Shown: positions 1-7,390 of the stretch, piece after piece
Layout: each line of letters starts with the position of its first letter
How positions within the stretch are numbered: the stretch's first letter is position 1
Source of the DNA: Teredinibacter purpureus
GTDB lineage: Bacteria; Pseudomonadota; Gammaproteobacteria; Pseudomonadales; Cellvibrionaceae
Reading direction: 5' to 3'
Length of the DNA: 64,000 bases
NCBI RefSeq assembly: GCF_014217335.1
Contig: NZ_CP060092.1
Location: 3,737,501 to 3,801,500 of the forward strand
The notes under the pieces: model-generated
What the model saw: the letters and a program-made list of their open reading frames with translations, nothing else
Database searches by the model: none
What the model was told of the DNA's origin: nothing
Translations under genes and position numbers: made by a program

Positions 1-28
1 AGTAATTTATATTTCATATTGTGTAGCT

Positions 29-135
29 ATAACGCCGCCATAAATTGCGGCTTTGTAGTTGATTGTTTTGTGGCAGCGTAGCGTTAAGCCACAAAAAAAG
101 CGACGGAAAAGCCGTCAATTTGATGGCCTTGTTAC
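29..135 (-). other. attC site 1
   Basis: Recombination site of cassette 33-570. The junction core AAC is at 31-33 and the distal core GTTAC at 131-135. It belongs to the class that begins CGCCGCCATAAATTGCGG, shared with the sites at 7391, 8417 and 18730. Confidence 0.9.
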
Positions 136-558
136 AAGCTGCCGTACTATGAGCCAAAAGACTAAGCCTGAAACTGCACCACAAAAGCCAAAACCCAGCA
201 GAAACTTTAATTGGTACAAAAGGCCTGCTGTAGTGTAGCTGCCATTTTCAATGATTATTGTTTGCCCCACAACACTACGAGTCGTGCCGCCCGGAAAACT
301 AAATAGTAGCCAAGGAGCGGCTGAAATTAATGCACCGCCTAAAGTTAAAGAACGAAAGTTAATACAACCTTTAGCTTTAAGAAGTAAATATATAGGTATA
401 CCAACAATTGCGGAAATAACCCAACTTACAATAACTGCCCAAGCAGATATCCCACCAAAAATTTCACCAATACCGCCATATAGCACAACCCATATTAGTG
501 CACCTATAGGCGGGGCTATTAAAAACCCACTGATTGGATACAACGATGCTCGATTCAT
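115..558 (-). CDS. Four-TM membrane protein, cassette gene
   Basis: A 147-residue integral membrane protein with about four hydrophobic segments (roughly residues 12-32, 38-60, 72-92 and 118-140). I do not recognise the family. It looks like a distant paralogue of the cassette proteins at 7479-7895, 8505-8963 and 18818-19276: same size, same topology, and the same kind of C-terminal tail (VTRPSN here). The stop codon and the last few codons lie inside its own attC, so tail and attC are inherited together. The start at 558 lies close to the cassette junction at 571. No function can be assigned. Confidence 0.75.
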   Translation of the reverse strand: MNRASLYPISGFLIAPPIGALIWVVLYGGIGEIFGGISAWAVIVSWVISAIVGIPIYLLLKAKGCINFRSLTLGGALISAAPWLLFSFPGGTTRSVVGQTIIIENGSYTTAGLLYQLKFLLGFGFCGAVSGLVFWLIVRQLVTRPSN

Positions 559-564
559 TTTGCC

Positions 565-636
565 TTGTAACGCCTTTATAACGGGCGCGCTGTAAGCGCG
601 TCCAGCCGAAGGCGTTCGTTGATAAACTTGTTAAAT
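565..636 (-). other. attC site 2
   Basis: A short attC (about 70 bp) of cassette 571-933. The AAC core is at 569-571 and GTTAAAT starts at 630. The central palindrome pairs GGGCGCGC with GCGCGTCC. Confidence 0.85.
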
Positions 637-642
637 GTTGGG

Positions 643-909
643 CTAGATGCAATCACTAAACACATAGCATGCCGTCCAAATTAATGAAAACCAACTGAAA
701 GCAAAAGCTATGGCAAAATATACTATTACAAGCTCCCAGCTACTTTTATACTGCTTATATAAGAATGCCCCAAGTGACGATGACAAAAATAGAACTGCAT
801 AGCTTATTGGAGCAGAGCTAATCCCCAAAAATTCACCAAGAGAGAAGATTAGGAAAACTGGCAATAAGGGTACTACAAATGCTCCTGCAATATATTGACG
901 CCTACTCAA
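643..909 (-). CDS. Three-TM membrane protein, cassette gene
   Basis: A small hydrophobic protein with three predicted membrane segments and no recognised family. The longest reading frame opens at an ATG at 942, but that codon lies beyond the cassette junction (933), in the neighbouring attC. A TTG at 909, seven bases after a good AAGGA ribosome binding site, keeps the whole gene inside its own cassette and gives an 88-residue protein starting MSRRQY. I prefer this start. A fusion start in the upstream attC remains possible. Likely inner-membrane protein of unknown role. Confidence 0.65.
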   Translation of the reverse strand: MSRRQYIAGAFVVPLLPVFLIFSLGEFLGISSAPISYAVLFLSSSLGAFLYKQYKSSWELVIVYFAIAFAFSWFSLIWTACYVFSDCI

Positions 910-927
910 TGCTAATTCCTTGTGTAC

Positions 928-1032
928 ATTTAACGCCTGCATTTGCGGTTTGGGTGAAGTGGCGGCTGTTTTGCGTTTTTTTGCAAAACAGGTGGCAGTT
1001 TACCCAAATCCGGCAAGATGCACTTGTTATGA
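928..1032 (-). other. attC site 3
   Basis: attC of cassette 934-1494. The AAC core is at 932-934 and the distal GTTATGA starts at 1026. The arms contain GTTTTGCGTTTTTTTGC-like stem sequence. Confidence 0.85.
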
Positions 1033-1473
1033 GTGTTTATACCAAGCGTCGGATTTATATTGCTCTGGAATATCTTGATCAAACGGGTCGTCATAACCTA
1101 GTTTCTCTAATTCACTAAACCAAAGCTCGCTCTTATTAGGTAATTTAGTACCACACCAAGGGCAATTTCTAATTGGTGTTCGAGCAGGCCTAGGATCGTT
1201 AATTGCGTACTCATCAAATTTAGGGCTATATAAAATTATTACGTCATCACACTCGATTGAATCTGAGTGCTTATCACATTTGAAAGTAGCATATTTTGCC
1301 ATATGTACACATGGGTATCTCTCAAGATCAACACCATCAATCTTGAGTTGAACTGCTGTCATAACATCACTGCACGATTCACAATCTCTTACGTGATCAA
1401 AGCATGAAGATAGAATTTCTCCTTCCATGTTTTGATAACCTTTATAATTTTTGACGAAATCTTCGCAATTCAT
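1027..1473 (-). CDS. DUF6980-like putative zinc-binding protein
   Basis: A 148-residue soluble protein. The C-terminal half carries CDDVIILYSPKFDEYAI followed by NCPWCGTKLP and a tail ending in SDAWYKHS. This pattern matches what I recall of the DUF6980 family, where cysteines including CPWCG probably bind zinc. The N-terminal half is also cysteine-rich (CFDHVRDCESC, about residues 24-34). Function in the family is not known; related small proteins often occur in accessory DNA. It fills cassette 934-1494, with an ATG start at 1473 preceded by a purine-rich GGAAG. The stop overlaps the attC core. Confidence 0.75.
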   Translation of the reverse strand: MNCEDFVKNYKGYQNMEGEILSSCFDHVRDCESCSDVMTAVQLKIDGVDLERYPCVHMAKYATFKCDKHSDSIECDDVIILYSPKFDEYAINDPRPARTPIRNCPWCGTKLPNKSELWFSELEKLGYDDPFDQDIPEQYKSDAWYKHS

Positions 1474-1488
1474 TTCATGCTTCCATAC

Positions 1489-1572
1489 TCATAACGCCCC
1501 AAGCAGAGGCTTATTTTGCGTTTTGGAGCGAAGCGACAGCAAAATAAGTCCTGCTGGCTTGGCTTGTTAGTT
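1489..1572 (-). other. attC site 4
   Basis: attC of cassette 1495-2005 (about 80 bp). The AAC core is at 1493-1495 and GTTAG at 1566-1570. The arms pair TTATTTTGC-type sequence with GCAAAATAA. Confidence 0.88.
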
Positions 1573-1986
1573 TTCTTTGTAGAGAACTTTACATTCATCA
1601 ATTCCATATCCTTCAGATTCAAGGTTAAAACTATGCATGAAGATATATACTCCCGGCTCACCAAATATTTTTATATTCTTTCTAACTGGCGTCCATTTGA
1701 CGGGGGCTGCAACGGCATTATTAACACTGATCTCAAAGCTACTAATATTCTTAAATTTTTCTGCATGGTAAAGAGATGGAAAATCCTCATCAGGAGCAGG
1801 ATAAACTATAAACATCCAATTATCGTCAGGAGTTTTTACCCCAAAATATCCCCCATGAGGAACAGAAATCGAGAAATTTAAAACATCTCCGTTTGATACC
1901 TCTTTTGGACTACAACTAAACTCAACTTCTCCAAAAGCTAAGGGACATACTAAGTATAAAGTAATAAGTAGATTAATTTTTGCCAT
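1567..1986 (-). CDS. Exported protein of unknown function, cassette gene
   Basis: A 139-residue protein with a clear N-terminal signal peptide (MAKINLLITLYLVCPLAFGE; cleavage likely after AFG) and a beta-rich mature part with two cysteines, one early (FSCSPKE) and one late (DECKVLY), that could form a disulfide. Probably periplasmic. The start at 1986 has an AGGAAGG ribosome binding site four bases upstream. The stop TAA is formed within the GTTAG core of the attC. No family recognised. Confidence 0.75.
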   Translation of the reverse strand: MAKINLLITLYLVCPLAFGEVEFSCSPKEVSNGDVLNFSISVPHGGYFGVKTPDDNWMFIVYPAPDEDFPSLYHAEKFKNISSFEISVNNAVAAPVKWTPVRKNIKIFGEPGVYIFMHSFNLESEGYGIDECKVLYKEN

Positions 1987-1999
1987 AACCTTCCTGAAA

Positions 2000-2118
2000 A
2001 ACTAACGCCGAGCTCACCGGCGCATATTGCGGAGAGCGTTTTTATGTAAAATGGAGCACCGCGACATACATAAAAACGAGCGTAGCAATATGCGTCCGTG
2101 TGCAGCGATTTGTTACTT
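2000..2118 (-). other. attC site 5 (cassette B, copy 1)
   Basis: AAC core at 2004-2006, GTTAC at 2112-2116. Type member of the class beginning CGCCGAGCTCACCGGCGC, found again nearly identical at 8973, 11725, 14932, 16595, 19286 and 21190. Confidence 0.92.
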
Positions 2119-2500
2119 GTACCAAACACCTACTCACTTTTAACTACGCTGCTACGCCAATTGCTGTATTTTTTTAAAAAGCCTGAAGCTTTGGTTAGAC
2201 CCAACTATAACCGTGGGATAGCCAAAACAGAAGGCATAAAATTGACCCAAAACAACAAGTGATTATGGCAACCAACAGAAAGGAACAAACGGGAGGAATA
2301 AGCCGAAAACTCCCTTTGCTAGGTAAAGCTTGGTTGCGCTTTTTTGCAACGAAGCTTTACCGGATTACCAAATCTACCTTTTACGAAGCACGTTGTAAGC
2401 GACCAAAGGTGGCTTACCTAAACTTGATGGAGGGTAACGAATTTAGGAACACCCTACTGAAACTTAACTACACACCAAACTTTTTTTAATAGACAAGTAA
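2006..2500. repeat. Repeated non-coding cassette B, copy 1
   Basis: This cassette of about 495 bp has no credible gene on the minus (cassette) strand. Its plus strand can encode a basic 76-residue peptide (2259-2489, GTG or internal ATG at 2265, no ribosome binding site). That frame is destroyed by a 13-bp deletion in copy 2 and a 1-bp deletion in copy 6, and runs past its stop in copy 5, so coding is doubtful. What is kept in every copy is a long hairpin (2322-2361, 16-bp stem with one mismatch) and a second hairpin (2395-2417, 10-bp stem, AAA loop). The other copies start at 8979, 11731, 14938, 16601 and 21196. Confidence 0.85.
2322..2361. repeat. Conserved hairpin of cassette B
   Basis: Inverted repeat: GGTAAAGCTTGGTTGC pairs with GCAACGAAGCTTTACC around a T-rich loop, with one mismatch. 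Equivalent hairpins are at 9282-9321, 12048-12087, 15254-15293, 16917-16956 and 21512-21550. Confidence 0.85.
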
Positions 2501-2613
2501 CGTCTTGCTCACCTGCACATACTGCGGAGAGCGTTTTTGTGTAAAATGGAGCGTAGCGACAGACACAAAAACGAGCGTAGCAGTATGTGTCAGCGTGCAG
2601 CAACTTGTTAGCT
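2495..2613 (-). other. attC site 6
   Basis: attC of cassette 2501-3107. The AAC core is at 2499-2501 and GTTAGC starts at 2607. It is related to the cassette B class but diverged (CGTCTTGCTCACCTGCACAT). Confidence 0.88.
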
Positions 2614-3078
2614 TTTTTTCTCATACTTTCTAACTGTTTCTTGCCGCTCTTCTAGCCGTTTTAAACAGTATTCTTTATCGGTTTCAGACTCAGGAAGTTT
2701 ACAAAGGAGCGATTCTGTTTCAGATTCGACAGGATTTAAACTACGATAACTTGCTATGTTTTCAATTGATTTTTCCAAGTGATCGAGGTGACTGGACAAA
2801 AACACCTTCGAGAACAAATGATCTCCTGAGCTACGATACCAATTATATGAGTCTATAGCCTCGCTTATGGACATTTCATACTCCCAGTAAATATATTTTA
2901 ACTCCTTCTCACTACCACCCTTCAAGTCTTTCGCTCGAAGCACATCAATGTTAGATGACAGTACTTTCTCTAGGTGGGAATAGTTTTCTACGCCGGCATG
3001 AAATCCGTAATAAACACCGCCACTAAATGCAACTAAAACCAAAATAAAACTTAATGATATGTAGATATTTTTCTTCAT
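2608..3078 (-). CDS. Signal-anchored protein of unknown function
   Basis: A 156-residue protein with one N-terminal hydrophobic segment (about residues 7-27, VLVAFSGGVYYGFHAG) that acts as a signal anchor. A long, charged, probably helical periplasmic part follows, with two cysteines near the end (LLCKLPE, EYCLKRL). No family recognised. The gene occupies cassette 2501-3107. The ATG at 3078 is 30 bp inside the junction. Confidence 0.7.
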   Translation of the reverse strand: MKKNIYISLSFILVLVAFSGGVYYGFHAGVENYSHLEKVLSSNIDVLRAKDLKGGSEKELKYIYWEYEMSISEAIDSYNWYRSSGDHLFSKVFLSSHLDHLEKSIENIASYRSLNPVESETESLLCKLPESETDKEYCLKRLEERQETVRKYEKKS

Positions 3079-3101
3079 ATTTACTCGAATTTTCGCGTAG
3101 A

Positions 3102-3197
3102 AGCTAACGTTGCAATTTGCGGCTGAAGTGTAGGCGCGAAGCGCCGAAACGGAGGTCCAGTGAGCGAAGCGAACGAGGCAAGATTGCCTTGTTAAGT
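3102..3197 (-). other. attC site 7
   Basis: attC of cassette 3108-3469. The AAC core is at 3106-3108 and GTTAAG starts at 3191. The inner arms resemble those at 11093 and 22108 (GGAGGTCCAG motif). Confidence 0.88.
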
Positions 3198-3443
3198 TTT
3201 TGCATCACTCCCTTCACCTGAGCCGCTTGATTCTGATTTATTTCCTGAAAAATACGTGGCGGATATCGCAAGAACCAAGGCGAGGAACAATTGCCCATAA
3301 AAACCACTAAGAATCTCTTTTTCCGAAGGCCAATACAAAGCCTTAAGATTTAGAATGACGAACAACACTCCGCAATTTATGAAAAAATATTTAGTTAATC
3401 CATCTATCCTAAGGCTTGCAATTACTGCATGTATTTTCTTCAT
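3192..3443 (-). CDS. Two-TM small membrane protein
   Basis: An 83-residue protein with two membrane segments (about residues 18-38 and 50-67) and a Ser/Gly/Glu-rich tail. The frame can open earlier at a TTG (3455), but the ATG at 3443 follows a GGAAGAG ribosome binding site and gives a normal N-terminus (MKKIHAV). No family recognised. It fills cassette 3108-3469. Confidence 0.65.
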   Translation of the reverse strand: MKKIHAVIASLRIDGLTKYFFINCGVLFVILNLKALYWPSEKEILSGFYGQLFLALVLAISATYFSGNKSESSGSGEGSDAKT

Positions 3444-3463
3444 TTTCTCTTCCAACTGATGGA

Positions 3464-3568
3464 ACTTAACGCCGCCAGCAACTGCCGGAGTAAATTGGCT
3501 GGTTTTTTGCGTCTTTTTGCAAAAAAGAAGACAGTTTACGGAGGTCAGATTGACTGGCCTTGTTCTGT
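3464..3568 (-). other. attC site 8 (degenerate distal core)
   Basis: attC of cassette 3470-3967. The AAC core is at 3468-3470. The distal core reads GTTCTGT (3562-3568) instead of the usual GTTAnnn. Class beginning CGCCGCCAGCAACTGCCGG, shared with the sites at 6898, 9986 and 13122. Confidence 0.85.
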
Positions 3569-3569
3569 G

Positions 3570-3944
3570 TTACTTGGCACATATGTATGCCTTAGGATAT
3601 AGAATGACTCTGTTTTGATCATGTGCAGATGTACGATAAAAACCGTTCATTTCAGAGTTATACTCTTGGCCTTCCTGTAAGTATACCCTCTCTATATTTA
3701 GTACATTTGCACCAGACAAATAGGCTTCGTGACGCCAGCCATTTAGAAGACCAAGAACAATTGCTTCACCTTCATGGGAAGACAATGAAACATTCGTTTT
3801 AGAGCCAATCATATCACCAAGAAATTTACACTCATCTACAGATTTTGAATCATATAATAGCTCTATACTCATGTACCCAATACTTTCCGCCTTGCACTCA
3901 AGTGAATTTAAACAAAGGAAAAAACATACTGCTATATATTTCAA
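3570..3944 (-). CDS. Exported DUF4156-like protein
   Basis: A 124-residue protein with a signal peptide (MKYIAVCFFLCLNSLECKAE). The mature part (VDECKFLGDMIGSK ... NGWRHEAYLSGANVLN) resembles the DUF4156/RcsF-like envelope proteins, in which a Cys near the start of the domain pairs with a later one. That assignment is from motif memory only. It starts with TTG at 3944, preceded by AAGGA at good spacing. It lies in cassette 3470-3967. Confidence 0.65.
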   Translation of the reverse strand: MKYIAVCFFLCLNSLECKAESIGYMSIELLYDSKSVDECKFLGDMIGSKTNVSLSSHEGEAIVLGLLNGWRHEAYLSGANVLNIERVYLQEGQEYNSEMNGFYRTSAHDQNRVILYPKAYICAK

Positions 3945-3961
3945 ACCAAAATCCTTGTTAC

Positions 3962-4060
3962 ACAGAACGCCTAAATAATTTGCCTCAGTAAATTGGCGGT
4001 TTTTTTGCCCCGCAAAAAAGACGACAGTTTACGTAGGTCAAATTGATTTACTTGTTACAA
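3962..4060 (-). other. attC site 9 (cassette D, copy 1)
   Basis: AAC core at 3966-3968, GTTACAA from 4054. Class beginning CGCCTAAATAATTTGCC, repeated at 14578. Confidence 0.88.
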
Positions 4061-4321
4061 TAGCTGCATGATTACCTGCTACGAAGCACTATGCGAAGCC
4101 GTTGGTTAATTATTAAAGGGCAAGAATACCGAACTTGAAGATTCCTTGCACTCACTTATTGGCAGCTTACATTGAACGGGTTTGGCTGCCGATACTGCTT
4201 ATTATTTAGTGGCACCGGAACGAACTGAAGGGATAGAAACCCAGCACATTCCTTGATGCTATTTCTCTGCTAGTGGCAGAGTTTTTAAAACCATTACAAA
4301 TTAAATTGAAACAGCCTGTAA
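3968..4321. repeat. Repeated non-coding cassette D, copy 1
   Basis: This 354-bp cassette has no open frame of useful length in either direction. It contains a GGCAGC/GCTGCC stem, and at 4264-4286 a plus-strand hairpin (CTCTGC-TAGTG-GCAGAG) followed by a T run, like a rho-independent terminator. A near-identical copy lies at 14584-14937. The terminator orientation is antisense to the cassette array, so the cassette may specify a short plus-strand RNA (inference). Confidence 0.75.
4264..4290 (+). terminator. Terminator-like hairpin in cassette D1
   Basis: CTCTGC stem, five-base loop, GCAGAG stem, then TTTTT on the plus strand. The same structure is at 14881-14904 in copy D2. Confidence 0.55.
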
Positions 4322-4426
4322 CGCCCAGTTAACCCGCCGAAACGGAGTTGATTGTTTTGTGCGAGCGTAGCGAAAAAGCACAAAACGAGCAACGCAGTGG
4401 AGGTCGGGTTGAACTGATTGTTATAC
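4316..4426 (-). other. attC site 10
   Basis: attC of cassette 4322-4892. The AAC core is at 4320-4322 and GTTATAC starts at 4420. It shares CCGCCGAAACGGAGTTGA-type arms with the site at 6053. Confidence 0.88.
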
Positions 4427-4879
4427 GTTTTTCTTTGCAAGGTAAACTGCTCCAGAAAAACACACTAAAAAGACCAAGATCAGTAGGTTAAAGCCTTTAC
4501 GATCGTTCATTTCTGGATTAAGAACTGAAAATCTATAATTTGAACGGCTATAATAGACACTTGTCTGACTACCTACAGGATACTTACTAAGTATTTCTTC
4601 AACTGAATCCTTATAGCGACTACCCTTAAAGCCAAAGCCAACCCTCGAAGACTTATATTTTTCTCCTGCTATCTCGTATTCATAAACAATATGAAACCTA
4701 TACGCAGGCTTGAAACCTTTCTTTATTTCAGACTCAAGAATGACACCATTAGCTTGTTCGAAGTTAAATGACTCCGGAAAGTATGAACCACGTACATCGT
4801 GGAATCTTAAAGCAACCACGATAGCAGAAATCACGACCACGTAGATAATACCTTGATACCTTTTAATATTTCGATTCAT
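4421..4879 (-). CDS. DUF3592-type membrane protein
   Basis: A 152-residue protein with an N-terminal membrane segment (about residues 8-25), an extracytoplasmic beta domain and a C-terminal membrane segment (about 128-147). The middle part has the DUF3592 signature: a repeated hydrophobic/Tyr pattern (YRFHIVYEYEIAGEKYKSSR), YPVGSQTSVYY, and a Ser-Val-Leu-x-Pro-Glu end. The function of the family is unknown. ATG at 4879, 13 bp inside the cassette junction, without a clear ribosome binding site. Confidence 0.8.
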   Translation of the reverse strand: MNRNIKRYQGIIYVVVISAIVVALRFHDVRGSYFPESFNFEQANGVILESEIKKGFKPAYRFHIVYEYEIAGEKYKSSRVGFGFKGSRYKDSVEEILSKYPVGSQTSVYYSRSNYRFSVLNPEMNDRKGFNLLILVFLVCFSGAVYLAKKNV

Positions 4880-4886
4880 GGTTTAC

Positions 4887-4996
4887 GTATAACGCCAAGT
4901 GCAGCGGCAGTTTGTGGAGTGGCTTTTTGTGTAGCGTAGCGATTTACACAAAACAAGCCACGTAGCAAACTGTCCGTCTGGCACGACTTGTTAAAT
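4887..4996 (-). other. attC site 11
   Basis: attC of cassette 4893-5409. The AAC core is at 4891-4893 and GTTAAAT starts at 4990. Confidence 0.88.
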
Positions 4997-5401
4997 TTTT
5001 TCATGCACGGAGAACACAACAGGTTCTTTACCATGCTGCTCTAGAAATAGCCCTCGACTTAAATAAGTACAGCCATGTAATTTCTTTAGCCCGCGCCCAA
5101 TTTGACCAAACTTAATCTTACTCCCTACCTGACCAGATAAATACTCCATCGCTTCTGCGTGACCCGACAAAGACATTGGCCGCTTATACCCAGACCAGTA
5201 CTCTTGATCATATATCCCTTTAACGAGGATAGAATTGCAATTTTTTCCAATACCTTCGCCCGTGAAATTCAGAGTGAGATGAAATTCACTGCCTTCTTCG
5301 AATGGCTCTACGTATTCTAAAAGTAATCCATCGTAATATTCCCCACCTGAATAAGAGTTGGAGCATACAAAAAATAAAAGAATAGTGATTATCTGCTTCA
5401 T
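4991..5401 (-). CDS. Exported protein of unknown function
   Basis: A 136-residue protein with a signal peptide (MKQIITILLFFVCSNSYSGG) and a mature part containing two cysteines (KNCNSILV, HGCTYLSRG). The reading frame is open into the neighbouring attC, but the ATG at 5401 that starts the signal peptide is the sensible start. It leaves only about 8 nt between the cassette junction (5409) and the start codon, with no ribosome binding site of its own. No family recognised. Confidence 0.7.
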   Translation of the reverse strand: MKQIITILLFFVCSNSYSGGEYYDGLLLEYVEPFEEGSEFHLTLNFTGEGIGKNCNSILVKGIYDQEYWSGYKRPMSLSGHAEAMEYLSGQVGSKIKFGQIGRGLKKLHGCTYLSRGLFLEQHGKEPVVFSVHEKI

Positions 5402-5403
5402 AA

Positions 5404-5519
5404 ATTTAACGCCTGTAGCACCTGCACAAATTGTGGAGTGCCGTTTGTGTAACATTGAGCGTAGCGAAAACACAATAAGGCGCGTAGCAATTTGTGTCAG
5501 GTGACTACACTTGTTAGCT
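5404..5519 (-). other. attC site 12
   Basis: attC of cassette 5410-6058. The AAC core is at 5408-5410 and GTTAGC starts at 5513. Class beginning CGCCTGTAGCACCTGCAC, related to the site at 20103. Confidence 0.88.
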
Positions 5520-6038
5520 TAATTCTACCGCAGTAGTAGTTATACCATACTCATCAATGAGCTTGTTATTAGCCATAGCAGCCCAAAGACCATCTAGTGC
5601 GGTATTCGCTTTTTCCAAAAATTTAATGTTTAGATAGGCATCAAAGGGCTGGCAAAAAACGGAGAATTCGTCTTCCTCCGTTTTCGGCTCACACTCGTAA
5701 GATGAAGGCTTCGCATGTGCAAGTACATCCCTGGTCTCTTGAAGAGAATCCAGAACGCAGTGCAGATCAGCTATATGTCCAATATCTAGCTGACTTAGAA
5801 CCTTTGAGCGCTTTTTAATATAGCTATCTCTTTCCCTAAACTTTTCTCGAAATATTCCGTACCCAGCCATATTAATTAGAGCCTCTGCAAGAAAAGCTTG
5901 GGATATTATGCAGGCCTGCATATCTAACCCGAGTCCCGATTGATTATCTGACGCAGCTTTTCTCCTTACTAAATTCAACTGATATCGAACCATATTTTCT
6001 AAATCTGAATGAGGCTTGTATTTGACTAGAAATTTCAT
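5514..6038 (-). CDS. HEPN-like helical protein (candidate)
   Basis: A 174-residue soluble, mostly helical protein without a signal peptide. Residues 95-110 (LDSLQETRDVLAHAKP) contain R103-x4-H108, the Rx4-6H pattern of HEPN domains, many of which are RNases in toxin-antitoxin and phage-defence systems. The preceding helix (FLAEALINMAG, about 49-59) and the helical spacing also fit a HEPN-like fold. The motif is short and I cannot test the fold, so this is a candidate assignment. It stands alone in cassette 5410-6058. No nucleotidyltransferase partner is adjacent. Confidence 0.55.
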   Translation of the reverse strand: MKFLVKYKPHSDLENMVRYQLNLVRRKAASDNQSGLGLDMQACIISQAFLAEALINMAGYGIFREKFRERDSYIKKRSKVLSQLDIGHIADLHCVLDSLQETRDVLAHAKPSSYECEPKTEEDEFSVFCQPFDAYLNIKFLEKANTALDGLWAAMANNKLIDEYGITTTAVELS

Positions 6039-6052
6039 CAGATCTCCCAGAA

Positions 6053-6163
6053 AGCTAACGCCGTTATAACCCGCCGGAACGGAGTTGATTTGTTTGCGCT
6101 AGCGTAGCGTTTAAGCGTAAACAAAGCAGCGCAGTGGAGGTCGGGTTGATAACCTTGTTATGT
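6053..6163 (-). other. attC site 13
   Basis: attC of cassette 6059-6475. The AAC core is at 6057-6059 and GTTATG starts at 6157. Arms similar to the site at 4316. Confidence 0.88.
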
Positions 6164-6451
6164 ATTTTTTTTCGAAATAAGCACACCAACAAAGCATAGA
6201 AATACCCCTATAGTAATCAAAATCAATAATGCAGGTAATGTAAGATTACTGTCGTTCGTTTCTTCTAGAGCTACACCATAACGTAAAGACGCTAGTGGTA
6301 ATTCTAAAAAGTATACCAAGCCATAAAGTAATACAGCGCTGGGAGCTATAGTAAGCCCAAGTTTCAATACTTTCCCTTTAATTTTGAAGGCTGGGAAAAA
6401 CCAAAACTCATTTATCCCCGCAACCCCTAAAAAAACTAAAATGCTAATCAT
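6158..6451 (-). CDS. Three-TM small membrane protein
   Basis: A 97-residue protein with three hydrophobic segments (about 2-20, 30-50 and 70-92) and a C-terminal SKKNT tail. Its stop overlaps the attC core. Family not recognised; likely inner membrane. Confidence 0.65.
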   Translation of the reverse strand: MISILVFLGVAGINEFWFFPAFKIKGKVLKLGLTIAPSAVLLYGLVYFLELPLASLRYGVALEETNDSNLTLPALLILITIGVFLCFVGVLISKKNT

Positions 6452-6469
6452 ATTCTCGACTAATTTAAT

Positions 6470-6587
6470 ACATAACGTCGTTGTAACAAGCGCGCAATTG
6501 ACGAACTTGTTACGGAAAAATGCACTTGAATTCCGCTTACAAATTTAAGCGTTGTCTGGCGCGTCTTTGTTTACAACCTTGTTAGAA
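6470..6587 (-). other. attC site 14
   Basis: attC of cassette 6476-6903. The AAC core is at 6474-6476 and GTTAGAA starts at 6581. Arms pair ACAAGCGCGCAATTG-type sequence with GCGCGTCTTTGT. An extra internal GTTAC occurs at about 6510. Confidence 0.8.
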
Positions 6588-6608
6588 TTGCCCGCGCAGA
6601 CCTCTATT

Positions 6609-6881
6609 TTATAGCACGAAATACCAATACACGACCCAAAAAACTGGCGCCACCAGCAACCATTGCGACCTCCAGCTCGATGACTTACCCAATATTACAG
6701 CGGCTAATAGAATACAAAATCCTATTGGCGAAAAATACATAATAAATAGATATTCCCAGCCCCCGCATTCAAAGTGATTTTCCGGGCAGCTGAAGTACAA
6801 GTAAATATTAAACACACAAAAAGACAGCAACGGTAGCGATATTGTAACCTCAAGATAAAATGTAGCTCGCTTAAAGTTCAT
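6609..6881 (-). CDS. Three-TM small membrane protein
   Basis: A 90-residue protein with three membrane segments (about 10-30, 44-63 and 71-89). Two cysteines lie in the first loop (SCPENHFECGG), possibly disulfide-linked outside the membrane. ATG at 6881 just after a GAGGAAG ribosome binding site. No family recognised. Confidence 0.65.
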   Translation of the reverse strand: MNFKRATFYLEVTISLPLLSFCVFNIYLYFSCPENHFECGGWEYLFIMYFSPIGFCILLAAVILGKSSSWRSQWLLVAPVFWVVYWYFVL

Positions 6882-6897
6882 TCTTCCTCGTGCAACT

Positions 6898-7002
6898 TTC
6901 TAACGCCGCCAGCAACTGCCGGAGTGAATTGGCTGCTTTTTTGCGTCTTTTTGCAAAAAAGAAGACAGTTTACGGAGGTCAGATTGACTGGCCTTGTTAG
7001 CA
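6898..7002 (-). other. attC site 15 (cassette E, copy 1)
   Basis: AAC core at 6902-6904, GTTAGC from 6996. Same class as the sites at 3464, 9986 and 13122, each attached to a different gene except E2. Confidence 0.9.
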
Positions 7003-7380
7003 CTTTTTGCCAACGATACTATACTGCCGAGCATAGCATTCCTCCATTTTTTTAGCCCCTGACTTTGTGAAGCGTAAATACTGACCTTTACGTTTTACAA
7101 AATTAGTGGACTTTGCTAGATTGAGATCATGTGAATGAAAACCAAGTACAGCCATAATTCGATTTGCTTTGCTTAGATTGCATTCGATCACAGTCTCTAG
7201 ATAGCCCACCTGCCCAGCATTCCACTTTTTGATATTTTCTTCGGACAATACACCGATCTTGTGAAATACATCAATTGTTTTTACTACTCGCTCACACTCA
7301 AGTATTTCGGAAACGACACCAACAACTTTGGGATAATATTTATCTTCTTTGTAATTGCTTAAAGTAACTCGATAATTCAT
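6997..7380 (-). CDS. Hypothetical protein E1 (duplicated cassette)
   Basis: A 127-residue soluble protein, basic at the C-terminus (KRKGQYLRFTKSGAKKMEE). The pattern of helices suggests a small winged-helix-like or nucleic-acid-binding protein, but I do not recognise it. The identical cassette recurs at 9992-10484, whose product differs by one residue (Asn9 here, Ser9 there). The other coding change seen is synonymous. The stop overlaps the attC core. Confidence 0.7.
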   Translation of the reverse strand: MNYRVTLSNYKEDKYYPKVVGVVSEILECERVVKTIDVFHKIGVLSEENIKKWNAGQVGYLETVIECNLSKANRIMAVLGFHSHDLNLAKSTNFVKRKGQYLRFTKSGAKKMEECYARQYSIVGKKC

Positions 7381-7390
7381 ATGTTTTGAG

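Noticed and set aside
2259-2489. 76-codon plus-strand frame in cassette B (also at 11985, 15191, 16854)
   Set aside because: Opposite to cassette orientation, no ribosome binding site, and broken or extended by indels in three of six copies. Kept only as a note in the cassette B entries.
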